This document shows positions 18,879 to 27,758 of a stretch of DNA of 64,000 nt, one piece after another. Source of the stretch: JAJDXW01 sp965202895 (lineage in GTDB: Bacteria; Pseudomonadota; Gammaproteobacteria; HK1); NCBI GenBank assembly GCA_965202895.1, contig OZ241901.1, positions 3,782,001-3,846,000 of the forward strand, read 5' to 3'. Each line of letters begins with the position of its first letter. The stretch's first letter is position 1. The notes beneath the pieces are model-generated. The model did not search any database and was not told the DNA's origin. It saw only the letters and a list, made by a program, of their open reading frames with translations. The position numbers and the translations under genes are program-made.

Positions 18879-19576
18879 GGTGCTTACGGCGCGGAACAGC
18901 TTGCCCGCGAGCTCGGGGAACGCATCCGGGCTGTGCCTCGCTCCGCGCAGCATCCGGGTGAACATCCGGTCGGGGAGGAGCCCCATGTCCTCGGCGAACA
19001 TGCAGAAGACGAGCCGGTTGACGAAGTGGGCGACGTCCTGCGGCTCGTGTCCGCGATCACGAATCCGCTGGGCAAGTCCGGCGAAGGTCGCCGCGGCGCG
19101 CTCGGTGAGTGCTTGGTGGGTCTCGCCGGGGCGAAGGCGCTTGGGGTCCGAGAGCGCCCACTTGAGCTTGTCGCGGTCGTTCGCGTCGGCGAGGTCTTCG
19201 AGGGTGAATTCGTGGGTCTCGCTGACTGCGTTCGTCCAGTTGGTGCGGATCCGTAACCGCGCCATGTCCGAGACGACGAAGAGGGGCGGGTTCTCGAGGG
19301 CGTACTGGCGGAGCTGGTCGAAGGCGCGGTCGAGGTTGGCGTGCCGCCCCTTGCACTCCCAGGCGAAGCAGTGGCGCTTCCACACGTCGGCCCACCCGTC
19401 GTCGCCCCCGTCCTTGCGAGCGCCGCGCTCGAAGCAGTAGTGCTCGCCGGTCGGGTCGGCCTCGGCCGGGGTGGGCTCGCCGAGCAGGCGGCACGGATCG
19501 ATGAAGTGCTCCTGGGCGGCGGAGCGCTCCCTGAGGGTCGCCCGGTCCACTTGTGGATGAGGTCCTGCGGCTCCAT
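18879..19576 (-). pseudogene. Remnant of an MmeI-like (type IIL) restriction-methyltransferase gene
   Basis: Reading leftward from an ATG at 19576, the first ten codons (MEPQDLIHKW) are in one frame, and the rest (from ATLRERSAAQEHF at about 19541) is in another, so there is a frameshift near the start. The remaining 220 residues match the N-terminal part of MmeI-like class I DNA methyltransferase/endonucleases: LLGEPTPAEADPTGE, CFERGARKDGG, FAWECKGRHANLD and HFVNRLVFCMFAEDMGLLPDRMF. Similarity ends abruptly near 18879, well before the methyltransferase catalytic domain. The gene is therefore truncated and frameshifted, a relic of a restriction system. Confidence 0.8.
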
Positions 19577-19801
19577 ACCCCTTCCCGTTGCCCGGTGGCT
19601 TCGTCAAGTCTTCAGGTGCACGGGTGCGCGGAGGCGTCCGTCGCCCGTGCGTGCCCATCCATCTTGCCGCCTTCGATCTCCGCCTCCAACAGGTTCTTCC
19701 TCTCGTCGTCGGCCGGGTTCGGCCCAAGTCGAAGTGTGGGGCTTGCGTCTGCGGCGCACGAAGTGGTCTCTCCGCCCGGCGCTGGTTGGATCGGCCTGCG
19801 G

Positions 19802-20047
19802 TCAGCCGGGGGCAGGGCCGAGGGTGGCGGCGGTTCCGTAGGCGATGTGCGTGATGCCTACGGGGCCATCGGTGATCCCCATTCGCAGGCCGAGCACGGC
19901 CTCCGCGCCGAGGCTTCGAGCTCGCTCCTGAAGTTGCTCGAGGGCGGCCTCCTCCTGGTTACTCGAGCCGTAGACGATCCCGAGATCGCGCGCGACGGGT
20001 CGTCCCGCAAGGGTAGAGAGAGTGGTGACGGGAAGGGTGGGCGTCAT
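19802..20047 (-). CDS. Short YbjQ/UPF0145-like protein
   Basis: This 81-residue frame has the core features of YbjQ-type heavy-metal-binding-domain proteins: a TTLSTLAGRPVARDLGIVYG beta start, an amphipathic helix (EEAALEQLQERARSLGAEAVLGLRM), and a final ITHIAYGTAATLG strand. It is shorter than typical members of about 105 residues, with the central insertion missing. The ATG at 20047 follows a GGAG-type site on this strand. The family pentamerises, and its function is unknown. Confidence 0.65.
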   Translation of the reverse strand: MTPTLPVTTLSTLAGRPVARDLGIVYGSSNQEEAALEQLQERARSLGAEAVLGLRMGITDGPVGITHIAYGTAATLGPAPG

Positions 20048-20164
20048 GGGAGGAGTCTCCTGGGGGTTGGGGGGAGCATGGCGCGGGCGGACTGGCGGTC
20101 GCGCAGGGGCCGCCAAGATTACCGACTTGGTGCTGATTCGGGGAAGCGGAACGGAGGATTGGGG

Positions 20165-20403
20165 ATGAACGGTCTGCATGGAGCCGCCGCGGAAGGAGAC
20201 GCTGACGCCGTCGCCCGAAGGCTCGACGCTGGCGTCGATGTCAACGCGCGCGAGGAGTACGGACGGACCCTTCTACGCGGCCGCAAGGAAGGCTACGCCG
20301 AGGTCGTCCGGTTGCTGCTCGACCGGGGGCCGGTCCCTCCGAAGCGATGGATTACGCCGCAAACAGCGAGGTCGTCGCCTTGCTGCGGGAGCGGAGCCAG
20401 TAG
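20165..20403 (+). pseudogene. Broken ankyrin-repeat protein gene
   Basis: From the ATG at 20165 the frame reads MNGLHGAAAEGDADAVARRLD, then AGVDVNAREEYGRT, a typical ankyrin repeat. The continuation is spread over the other frames: FYAAARK, EGYAEVVRLLLDRG, and finally SEAMDYAANSEVVALL ending at a TAG at 20401-20403. Joining the pieces gives two plausible ankyrin repeats and a normal C-terminus in about 79 codons, with frameshifts near 20270-20285 and 20330-20345. I take it as a decayed small ankyrin gene. Confidence 0.65.
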
Positions 20404-20445
20404 GCCCCATTCCTGCGGGAGCTGCTGCCCGCGAGGGTGCGGGCC

Positions 20446-20638
20446 TCACTCGCACACGACCCCACCGTCGTGCATGAACCGATAGGCCGGGTGACCTTCG
20501 GCGCACCGGAGCGATGCCGTGCCTGCGGGCCTCCCGCGGGCCCACGGCCAAGGCGTGCTTGTGCTTGATCGCTGCGACCTGGCCCGCGAACCAGCACCGG
20601 TTCCTCTCCAGCAGCCGAAGGTCTTGTCCGTGGACCAC
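20446..20638 (-). pseudogene. Degenerate reading frame of unknown family
   Basis: Two overlapping leftward frames make sense only when joined. The first is LLERNRCWFAGQVAAIKHKH followed by ALAVGPREARRHGIA; the second is RCAEGHPAYRFMHDGGVVCE, ending at the TGA at 20446-20448. The composition looks coding, but I do not recognise the protein. It sits in the middle of other decayed genes. Confidence 0.3.
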
Positions 20639-20794
20639 GGGACGGCCTCCGACGCCGGGCGCCGGCCGTCGAGGTGGCTCCGGAACGGGCGGGCCGGGCG
20701 CGGGGCCGTGGCCGACCGAGAAGCGGTCGCCATCCGCGCGGCGGATTCAGCCGGCGGCGGCCCCGCGTTCGGCGACCCTGCCTTCGACGGTCGA

Positions 20795-20992
20795 CTACCG
20801 TTCGGCGAGGCGCCGCATTTCGGTCTGGAAGGCATCCATCCCGGCTTGGGAGGCGCGCCGGCCCGCGTCCGCCGCCGCCTTGTCGTTGTCGATGCGCCGA
20901 TCGAGCCGCGCCGTCGTTCGGATCATGAGCCCGGCGAGCCCGAAGCCGACCGCCAGCACGGTGCCGATGATAGTGAGGAACTGCGCGTCCAC
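20795..20992 (-). CDS. Small membrane protein with charged helix, possibly cut short by a stop codon
   Basis: Starting from a GTG at 20992, the 65-residue product begins VDAQFLTIIGTVLAVGFGLAG (a membrane helix). A charged helix follows, RRIDNDKAAADAGRRASQAG then MDAFQTEMRRLAER. The frame stops at a TAG (20795-20797), but the codons beyond it (STVEGRVAERGAAAG, then TGA at 20747-20749) read as a natural continuation of the helix. The TAG may therefore be a nonsense change of a CAG codon. The architecture matches other small helix-plus-coil proteins in this window. Confidence 0.5.
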   Translation of the reverse strand: MDAQFLTIIGTVLAVGFGLAGLMIRTTARLDRRIDNDKAAADAGRRASQAGMDAFQTEMRRLAER

Positions 20993-21496
20993 GGCCCGGA
21001 GATCAGCACGCAGAGGCGGCGCGCCGTGTCCGCGCCCCCCGGCGGCGGCGCTGGCGCCCGTCTTCCAGGCCGGCGCGGACGCCACGGCTTCGGACCATGA
21101 CCTCGACACGGCCCTCGCCGCCACCGGCGCGGACCCCGCCGCCCGGCTGGCCGCCCGCGAGGCGTTGAACCGGCTCGGCTACGTCTGGCGCCCGCCGGGG
21201 CAGCTACCGCCCGTCACCTGGAGCGCCGGCATCCCCTCGCTGATGACCCACGTGCTCGACCACGCCACGCCGCCCCCGTCGCAGGGACGTATCCACCGGG
21301 CTGCCTTCATGCCGCGCGAGGGCGGGCTTGCGTCGCGATGGGCGGCCATGCGGGAACGATCCGGCGGGTGCGTGGCCTGCGCAAGGGGTGGCGCCGGCTT
21401 CGCGGGCAGGAGGCCGCGGCGGCACACTGGACGGGATCGCGGCCGGTGCGGCGGAGGGGAGGGGGGCTGCAAGATGCAGTGCGAGGCCGGCGGGGT
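20993..21496. other. Region without a confident gene
   Basis: A rightward stretch at about 21070-21280 reads DLDTALAATGADPAARLAAR and then LNRLGYVWRPPGQLPPVTW and GIPSLMTHVLDH. The composition looks like a real protein tail, but it lacks a clear start and runs on without a convincing end. It is probably a fragment of a decayed gene. Nothing else is recognised. Confidence 0.3.
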
Positions 21497-22669
21497 TCAT
21501 GGCAGGGCGCGCAGCTCCCCGGCGAGCTCGCGGACGCCGATCGCCTCCACGGTCGTCGACAGCGGGTAGCGATCGTCGCCGGCATGCACGACGAAGGCGC
21601 GCGCCGGTTCGAGGTCGGCGCGGGCGAGGTGAAAGCCGCGTCCGACCCGGGCGGAGAGCGAACGCTTGATCTCGATCGCCCAGCGTGCGCCGCCGCTCAG
21701 CTCGACCACGAGGTCGATCCCGGCGCCGGCGCTCGTGCGGTAGAAGGACGGTGCGGCAAGCGGCGGGAGGACGGAGAGGAGGGTCTCGACGACGTGGCCT
21801 TCCCAGCTCTCGCCGACCACCGGATGTCCCGCGAGCTGCTCCAGCGTTCCGATGCCCAGCAAGGCGTGCACCAGGCCGCTGTCCCGCACGTAGACCTTCG
21901 GCGATTTCACGAGGCGTTTGCCCACGTTGGCGTGCAGGGGCGGCAGCCGGCGCACCAGCAGCAGGTCCGCCAGGAGGTCGATGTAGCGGGTCACCGACTG
22001 GGCGCTGATTTCGAGCGCCTTGGCGAGCGCGGAGGCGTTCAGCATCGTTCCTTGGCGGTGCGCGAGCATCGTCCACATCCGCTCCAGGGTCGTTGCCGGA
22101 ACCCGTGGCCCGAAGGCCGCCACGTCGCGTTCCAGATAGGTGCGGATGAAGTCCCTGCGGAGCGCCAGGCTCTCCCGATCACCCTGCGCCAGATAGCTGT
22201 CCGGGAAGCCGCCGCGCAGCCACAGCCGCTCGCGTGATGCACGGGTGTCCTCCACTTCGAGCGCGGAGAAAGGGGCAAGATCGACGTACGCGATGCGCCC
22301 GGCCAGCGTTTCACCCGATTGGCGCAGGAGGTCGATCGACGCCGATCCCAGGATGAGGAACCGGCCCTTGCCTTTGCCCCGGCGCCGGCCCCGGTCGATG
22401 ACGCCGCGCAGGGTCGGGAACAGCTCCGGCATCCGGTGGATCTCGTCGAGGATGACGAGCCGGTCCTCCATATGGTCGAGAAACAGCGCGGGCTCGGCGA
22501 GCCGGGCGCGATCGTCACGATCCTCGAGATCCAGGTAGAGCGCATCGCGGGCTCGGCCGATCTCGAGGGCGAGGGTCGTCTTCCCGACCTGTCGCGGCCC
22601 GATGAGGGCGACGGCGGCCTGACGCAGGAGGGCGTTCTTGACCTCGGAGGTAACGGTGCGAGGAATCAT
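21497..22669 (-). CDS. AAA+ ATPase with DUF4143-type C-terminus
   Basis: This 390-residue ATP-binding protein belongs to the widespread AAA/DUF4143 family. Walker A GPRQVGKTT is at residues 24-32. Walker B LVILDEIHRM is around 70-80, and the sensor segment FLILGSAS follows. The GGFPDSYLAQ and SAQSVTRYIDLLADLLLVRRL segments and the nuclease-like tail (IDLVVEL, WAIEIKRS) complete the pattern. Its cellular role is unclear, and the family is usually in accessory DNA. The ATG at 22669 directly abuts a 37-base inverted repeat, suggesting self-regulation. It is intact, unlike the neighbouring genes at 18.9-20.7 kb. Confidence 0.88.
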   Translation of the reverse strand: MIPRTVTSEVKNALLRQAAVALIGPRQVGKTTLALEIGRARDALYLDLEDRDDRARLAEPALFLDHMEDRLVILDEIHRMPELFPTLRGVIDRGRRRGKGKGRFLILGSASIDLLRQSGETLAGRIAYVDLAPFSALEVEDTRASRERLWLRGGFPDSYLAQGDRESLALRRDFIRTYLERDVAAFGPRVPATTLERMWTMLAHRQGTMLNASALAKALEISAQSVTRYIDLLADLLLVRRLPPLHANVGKRLVKSPKVYVRDSGLVHALLGIGTLEQLAGHPVVGESWEGHVVETLLSVLPPLAAPSFYRTSAGAGIDLVVELSGGARWAIEIKRSLSARVGRGFHLARADLEPARAFVVHAGDDRYPLSTTVEAIGVRELAGELRALP

Positions 22670-22706
22670 CCTTGTAATTTATCCATGAACTGGACAATTT
22701 ACAAGG
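22670..22706. promoter_or_regulatory. Palindromic operator-like site of the AAA ATPase gene
   Basis: Two 15-base arms (CCTTGTAATTTATCC and GGACAATTTACAAGG) face each other across a 7-base spacer, with two mismatches. The site is A/T-rich in otherwise GC-rich DNA and touches the ATPase start codon, so a protein bound here would block its expression. The regulator is unknown. Confidence 0.6.
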
Positions 22707-22970
22707 AAAACCCCGGCAATAGCGTCATTGCCTGCGGGGTCGAGCCCGGGGGCCGATGGCGCGCCACGATGGCCCGGGAGCCTTGGAACGTCGCGGGATC
22801 GGATGCGCCGGCGCCCCGCCGACCTCCCGATTGAAGACGCCGCGCGCGCGTTCAGGCGGCCGAGCGACGACCATTCCGGCCGGCATGGCCGTCGTCCCGA
22901 TGTGACGTATGGAGGACGTCGGGTACGGGACGGACCGGTGTCGGCGGCAGGGAGCGGTCGGGGTCGCCCG

Positions 22971-24341
22971 CTATCCCTTCTTCCAGTCGCCGCGCGTCGG
23001 GAAGGGGAGGCCGAGGTTCTCGCGCAGGGTGGGGCCGGCGTAGTCCCGGTGGAAGATGCCGCGGCGCTGCAGCTCGGGCACCACGAGCCGCACGAAGTCC
23101 TCGTATGCCCCGGGGATGTGGGTCGCCGCGACGACGAACCCGTCGCAGGCCTCCTCGAACCACTCCTCGAGCCCATCCGCCACCTCGCGCGGAGTGCCGA
23201 CGAAGAGCGGCATCTCGCGCACCGTCCCGCGGCGGCTCACGTTCACGAAGTCGCGGGGCGTGGGGCGGTCCCCCGCCTGCTGCACGACCCGATCGCGAAT
23301 GGCCTGGAGCCCGGTCATCGACTCGAGGTCGCCCGCCGTCAGCGGCTCGTCCGGCTCGTGCGCCGCGAAGTCGAAGTTGAGGGCCTCGGCCAGGAGCACC
23401 AAGGTGTCGAGCTCCGTCGCGAGCCCCTCGACGTGGGCCGCCTTCTCCTCGGCGATGGTGCGGGTCTCGCCGGTGATGCAGTAGACGGCGGGGCAGATCG
23501 TGACCAGGTCGGGGTCCCGACCCGCCGCGGCGATCGCCGCCTTCATCTCGCGGTAGACGGGGCGGCCGAACTCGAGGCTCGGGTACACGACGAACAGGAT
23601 CTCTCCCCAGCGCGCCGCGAACTCGCGCCCGCGCCCGCTCTGGCCGGCCTGGATGACGACCGGGCGGCCCTGCGGCGTCCACGGCACGGTGAACGTCCCG
23701 CGGGTCCGGAACCACTCCCCCCGGTACTCGAGGCGGTGCACCTTGCCGGGGTCGGCGAAGGCGAGGCGCTCCCGGTCGTAGAGCACGGCGCCGTCCTCCC
23801 AGGCGTCCCAGTTGCCGAGCACCACCTCCATGAACTCGTCCGCACGGTCGTAGCGGCGGTCGTGGGGAGGGTGCTCGGTGCGGCCGAAGTTCGCGGCCTC
23901 GGAGTCGTTGAGCGAGGTGACCACGTTCCAGGCCGCCCGCCCCCCGATCATGTGGTCGAGGGTGGAGAAGACCCGCGCGACGTGAAAGGGCTCGAAGTAG
24001 GTCGTCGAGTAGGTGCCGCCGAGGCCGAGCCGGCTCGTCGCGAGCCCCATCGCGGTCATCAGGGGGATGAGGTCGAGCTTGACGACCCGGATCCCCTGGC
24101 GGAGCGCTTCGGCCATGTCGTCGCCGTAGCGGTCCGGCATCGCGAGGCGGTCGTCGAAGAAGGCGAGGTGGAACTTGCCGGCCTCCAGGGTGCGGGCGAT
24201 GCGCTGGAAGTACTCGGGGGTGAGGAAGTCCCGCGCGGTGTGCGGATGGCGCCAGGAAGCGGGGTAGTTCGAGCAGTTCGCGGCCTGGAGGAAGGCGACG
24301 AGCTTCATCTGGCGCGGCGCGGCACGATCCGTCGCGGTCAT
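22971..24341 (-). CDS. NtaA/DmoA-family FMN-dependent monooxygenase
   Basis: This 456-residue LLM-fold flavin monooxygenase belongs to the nitrilotriacetate/dimethyl-sulfide/dibenzothiophene monooxygenase group and needs reduced FMN from a partner reductase. Diagnostic segments are FFDDRLAMPDRYG, GLGGTYSTTYFEPFHVAR, GRAAWNVVTSLNDSEA, RYDRADEF and VVIQAGQSGRGREFAARW. The ATG at 24341 has an AGGGAG site in front. It follows the aminotransferase gene by about 100 bp on the same strand, so the two probably form an operon. No flavin reductase gene lies beside it. The substrate is unknown; organosulfur or aminopolycarboxylate compounds are typical for the family. Confidence 0.9.
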   Translation of the reverse strand: MTATDRAAPRQMKLVAFLQAANCSNYPASWRHPHTARDFLTPEYFQRIARTLEAGKFHLAFFDDRLAMPDRYGDDMAEALRQGIRVVKLDLIPLMTAMGLATSRLGLGGTYSTTYFEPFHVARVFSTLDHMIGGRAAWNVVTSLNDSEAANFGRTEHPPHDRRYDRADEFMEVVLGNWDAWEDGAVLYDRERLAFADPGKVHRLEYRGEWFRTRGTFTVPWTPQGRPVVIQAGQSGRGREFAARWGEILFVVYPSLEFGRPVYREMKAAIAAAGRDPDLVTICPAVYCITGETRTIAEEKAAHVEGLATELDTLVLLAEALNFDFAAHEPDEPLTAGDLESMTGLQAIRDRVVQQAGDRPTPRDFVNVSRRGTVREMPLFVGTPREVADGLEEWFEEACDGFVVAATHIPGAYEDFVRLVVPELQRRGIFHRDYAGPTLRENLGLPFPTRGDWKKG

Positions 24342-24437
24342 GGGGGGCTCCCTTCGTACGGGCTTCGGGTGGGTGGGGGGCTCCGCCGCCGGCCGCCGCC
24401 GCGGCCGGCGGCGGAGGCGCGGAGGATTCCGGCTCCG

Positions 24438-25568
24438 TCAGGCCGGGGTCATCGCGGCGCGGATGCTCTCCCCGAGACGGGCGATGCCGGCCTCGATGGC
24501 CTCCACGTCCGGGAAGCCGAACGCGAGCCGGATGAACGGGACCTCGCTTCCCGCGACGTGGTACTCCGACCCCGGCTTGAACGCGACCCCGCGGGCGGCC
24601 GCCTCCGCGGCCAGCGCCCCGGTGTCGATCCCGTCCGGAAGCCGTACCCAGATGAAGAGCCCGCCCACCGGGCGCGACCACGAGCACCGGTTGCCGAGGT
24701 GGGCCTCGAGGGCCGCCAGCATCGCGTCGCGCTTCACCCGGAGCGCGGCGTTGGCCCGCTCGACGTGCCCCCAGAGGTCCGGCCCGAGGTACTCGGTGGT
24801 GATCGCGGCCGACAGGGTGTTCGGCCCCGCGTCGTGGCGGCGGGCGAGGATCCGGTCGAGGAGCGGGGGCCGGGCGACGACGTATCCGAGGCGCACCCCG
24901 GGGGCGAAGATCTTGGAGAGCGAGCCGATGTGGACCTGGTCCGGATAGTCGTCCAGGGCGTAGAGCGCGGGCGGCTTCTCGCCGTCGTAGTGGACGTCCC
25001 CGTAGCAGTTGTCCTCGACCACCAGGCAGCCGTGGCGCTTCGCGGCGGCGAGGAGCTCGGCGCGGCGCGCCCGCGGCATCATCGCCCCGGTCGGGTTCTG
25101 GTACGTCGCGAGGGTGTAGATGAACCGCGGCGGACGCCCTTCGCGCGCCATCTCGTCCAGGATTTCGGCGAGGCGGTCGGTGCGCATTCCGTTGCCGTCC
25201 ACGGGAACCCCGACCATCTCGATGCCGAGCGCGCGGTAGGCCTCGATGGTGCCGGAGTAGGTGAGCTCCTCCAGCACCACCCGATCCCCGCTTCCCTCGC
25301 AGAAGGTCTCCGCGACCAGGGTGACCCCCTGCATCGACCCGTTGGTGAGGACGATGTGGTCCGGATCGACCCCGACCCCCTCCCGGGCCGACTCGCGGGC
25401 GGCGAGGAGGCGCCGGAGACCTTCGTGCCCGAGCTTGCCGGGGTAGGTGTTGAGAGCGGTCGCGAGCTCCGGGATGACGCGGGCCGCGGCCGCCGCGAGC
25501 GCCTCGCCGGGGTAGGTCTCCGGATTGGTGTTGCCGGTGCTGAAGTCGTACGGCGGCGTATCGGTCAT
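24438..25568 (-). CDS. PLP-dependent aminotransferase (fold type I, 2-aminoadipate transaminase-like)
   Basis: This 376-residue class I/II aminotransferase is of the LysN/MocR-catalytic-domain type but lacks a DNA-binding domain. Visible features are NTYPGKLGHEGLRRLLA, the VLTNGSMQGV region, YQNPTGAMM, VVEDNCYGDVHYDGE, and the PLP lysine in GSLSKIFAPGVRLGYV. The N-terminus MTDTPPYDFSTGNTNPETYP fixes the start at 25568, where GGAAGGGG stands just upstream. It is first in the operon with the flavin monooxygenase, suggesting catabolism of an amino compound. The substrate is not determined. Confidence 0.88.
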   Translation of the reverse strand: MTDTPPYDFSTGNTNPETYPGEALAAAAARVIPELATALNTYPGKLGHEGLRRLLAARESAREGVGVDPDHIVLTNGSMQGVTLVAETFCEGSGDRVVLEELTYSGTIEAYRALGIEMVGVPVDGNGMRTDRLAEILDEMAREGRPPRFIYTLATYQNPTGAMMPRARRAELLAAAKRHGCLVVEDNCYGDVHYDGEKPPALYALDDYPDQVHIGSLSKIFAPGVRLGYVVARPPLLDRILARRHDAGPNTLSAAITTEYLGPDLWGHVERANAALRVKRDAMLAALEAHLGNRCSWSRPVGGLFIWVRLPDGIDTGALAAEAAARGVAFKPGSEYHVAGSEVPFIRLAFGFPDVEAIEAGIARLGESIRAAMTPA

Positions 25569-26041
25569 CCCCTTCCTCTTCTCCACGCGGCGCTCCAGGC
25601 TCCATTGTAGTGCGGGTCGGGCTCCGCCCGCGTTCCGGGCGGCGGCTCCGGGCCCGCGCTCGCGCTCGAATCGGTTCGGGTGCCGCGCCATGCGCGCCGG
25701 TAGCCGGCAGCCGGTGGAAGGGAGCCGGCCGTGCCGCGGGCGGGCTCGGGTGCATCGCGTGTCCGGCGCCGCCGGTCCCGGACGAGGACCGCCACGAACC
25801 GGCCGGAGGGGAAGGGAGTTATGCGGAATAGTCGACCGAACGTATCGGCCCCCATCGGGCAGGGATACCGCCCCACTTCTCGCTCAGCGTTCGGCGGGTT
25901 CCGGGACGGCGCCGAACGCAGGCCGCTGCGCCGAATGGACCAGGCAGGGATATCGCCCCACCGTCGACCATTCCGGATAATCCCCAGGGGGAAGGGGAGG
26001 GAGGGGAGGGGGAGGCCCGGCTCGCGCCGGGCGCCGCCCGG
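25569..26041. other. Intergenic region with a spaced direct repeat
   Basis: No gene is convincing in these 473 bases. The stretch contains two near-identical 19-base sequences (see 25858-25961) and probably the promoter of the leftward aminotransferase operon. The right end is a purine-rich G/A run before the tRNA gene. Confidence 0.5.
25858..25961 (+). repeat. Spaced direct repeat, 19 bp
   Basis: GGCAGGGATACCGCCCCAC at 25858-25876 recurs as GGCAGGGATATCGCCCCAC at 25943-25961 with one mismatch, 85 bases apart. This looks like a pair of regulator-binding sites or a remnant of a repeated element. Confidence 0.5.
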
Positions 26042-26118
26042 TGGTGCCCCGACCAGGATTCGAACCTGGGACCTGGCGCTTAGGAGGCGTCCGCTCTATC
26101 CGTCTGAGCTACCGGGGC
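26042..26118 (-). tRNA. tRNA-Arg (anticodon CCU)
   Basis: The complementary strand folds into a full cloverleaf. The acceptor stem starts GCCCCGG and pairs with TCGGGGC. The D arm is GCTC/GAGC. The anticodon loop CTCCTAA gives CCU, with one A-C mismatch in the anticodon stem. The T arm is CCAGG-TTCGAAT-CCTGG, and the 3' CCA is encoded. It decodes AGG arginine codons, which are rare in this GC-rich coding style. Confidence 0.93.
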
Positions 26119-26171
26119 TTCGGTTTCGCATCGCGCGCGCAAGGGACGTCCTGCCTGCCGCGCGGGTTCAT

Positions 26172-27449
26172 TCAAGGGCGATCGGCGGCCGGGGACGGCG
26201 GCTTCGGCTGCGGCGTCCGGGCCGGCGCGGCGGCTCCCGTGATCGCCCCCGCCTCGCGCAACCGCTCGACGTCTTCCGCCGAGAAGCCGTGCTCGCGCAG
26301 GATCTCGGCCGAATGCTCGCCGAGCCCGGGCGCCCGCGCCGGGCTCGCCCGCGGGGCGCCGTCGACCCAGAGCGGGCTCGACACCACGTACTTCGCTCCC
26401 GCCTCCGGATCGTCGAGGGCGGCGAGGGCGCCGCTCTCCAGCATCTGCCGGTCCCGGGGGAGGTCGCGCAAGGTCGAGATGACCCCGTAGGAGACCCCGT
26501 GCTCGTCGAGGCGCCGGCGCCACGCGGCGAGATCGGCCGCGGCGAACGCCTCGTCGAGCTCGCGGATGAGCGCGCGCGGGTTCGCGTGCCGCTTCTCCCG
26601 GGTGGCGAAGCGCGGGCTCTCGATGAGGTCCGGGCGCCCGATCGCGCGGGCGAGCCGCGGCCAGCGCTTGTCCTCGGGGATGACGACGAGCTGGAGCCAG
26701 CGCCCGTCGGCGGTGCGGTAGAAGTTGTGCAGGGCGCTCGGCGCGTCCTCGCGCCCCGGCCGCCGCGGAAACTCCGCCCCGCACAGCATCGCCTGCGCGT
26801 GCAGGCCGTTCCACCACAGCCCGTTCGCCATCAGGTTGGTGGCGACGTAGCCGCCCCGTCCGGTGCGTTCGCGCCGGAAGAGGGCGGTGGCGATGGCCGC
26901 ATAGAGGGTGAGCGCGGTCGGGTGGTCGCCCATGCCGGGGAGCGACTTCGCGGGCGGCGAGTCCGGCGCGGGCCGGACCATGTCCATCAGCCCGCTCCGC
27001 GCCCAGAGCGCGGTGCTGTCGAAGCCGGTGTTGAACCGCTCCGGGCCGCGTTCGCCGTAGGCGGTGAGGGAGGCGTAGATCAGCCGCTCGTTGTGCGCCC
27101 CGAGGTCCTCGTAGCGGATCCCGAGCCGCCCGCGCGCGGCGAGCGGGACGTTGGTGACGAAGACGTCCGTATCCCGGATGAGCCGGTAGAGGGCGCCCCG
27201 GCCCGCCTCGGTCTTGAGGTCGAGCACCAGCCCCCGCTTGTTCCGGTTGTCCATGAGCCACCCGTAGTCCACCTCGCAGGGTGGATTTCCGGGAGCGTGG
27301 CGCAGATGCCGGAACGGATCGCCGGAGGGCGGCTCGAGCTTGATGACGTCGGCCCCGAGCTCCGCCATCACGGTGGCCGCGGCCGGAGCGGCGATGAAGC
27401 TGCCCGCGTCGATGACCTTGAGCCCGGCGAGTGGTGGAGCGTCGTGCAT
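26172..27449 (-). CDS. CaiB/BaiF-family (class III) CoA-transferase
   Basis: This 425-residue family III CoA-transferase moves CoA between carboxylic acids. Key segments are PLAGLKVIDAGSFIAAPAAA, MAELGADVIKLEPPSGD, NRNKRGLVLDLKTEAGR, YASLTAYGERGP and the GFDSTALWARSGLMD region, which holds the catalytic Asp. The start is set at 27449 (MHDAPPLAG), matching the family N-terminus; the ribosome binding site is weak. It stands alone between two tRNA genes on the same strand. No CoA-ester pathway partners are adjacent, so the substrate is unknown. Confidence 0.9.
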   Translation of the reverse strand: MHDAPPLAGLKVIDAGSFIAAPAAATVMAELGADVIKLEPPSGDPFRHLRHAPGNPPCEVDYGWLMDNRNKRGLVLDLKTEAGRGALYRLIRDTDVFVTNVPLAARGRLGIRYEDLGAHNERLIYASLTAYGERGPERFNTGFDSTALWARSGLMDMVRPAPDSPPAKSLPGMGDHPTALTLYAAIATALFRRERTGRGGYVATNLMANGLWWNGLHAQAMLCGAEFPRRPGREDAPSALHNFYRTADGRWLQLVVIPEDKRWPRLARAIGRPDLIESPRFATREKRHANPRALIRELDEAFAAADLAAWRRRLDEHGVSYGVISTLRDLPRDRQMLESGALAALDDPEAGAKYVVSSPLWVDGAPRASPARAPGLGEHSAEILREHGFSAEDVERLREAGAITGAAAPARTPQPKPPSPAADRP

Positions 27450-27496
27450 GTCCCGGGTTCGGCGGCTGGCGCGGGCGGGGAAGGGGAAGGGGAAGA

Positions 27497-27572
<76 letters not shown>

Positions 27573-27633
27573 GTGCGGACGGGATTCTACCGTGAAGCGG
27601 CGCGGTGCGGCTACACTGCACCGGCACATTGCA

Positions 27634-27670
27634 CCGATACCGCACCGGCGCTGGGCCGATACCGCACCGG
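27634..27670 (+). repeat. Tandem 15-bp direct repeat upstream of arsS
   Basis: CCGATACCGCACCGG occurs exactly twice, at 27634-27648 and 27656-27670, 22 bases apart (two helical turns). It lies about 90 bases before the arsS start, a plausible place for a regulator to bind. Confidence 0.5.
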
Positions 27671-27758
27671 CCGATCGGCCCGACCGGACCCGGACGAGCG
27701 GCGGCATTCCCCCGGCGCGTGCGGACCGCGGCGCCCTTCCGAGCTTCCAGGACCCCTC

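Noticed and set aside
18741..22706. Prophage or integrative element
   Set aside because: No integrase, terminase, capsid or attachment duplication was seen. Only decayed accessory genes are present.
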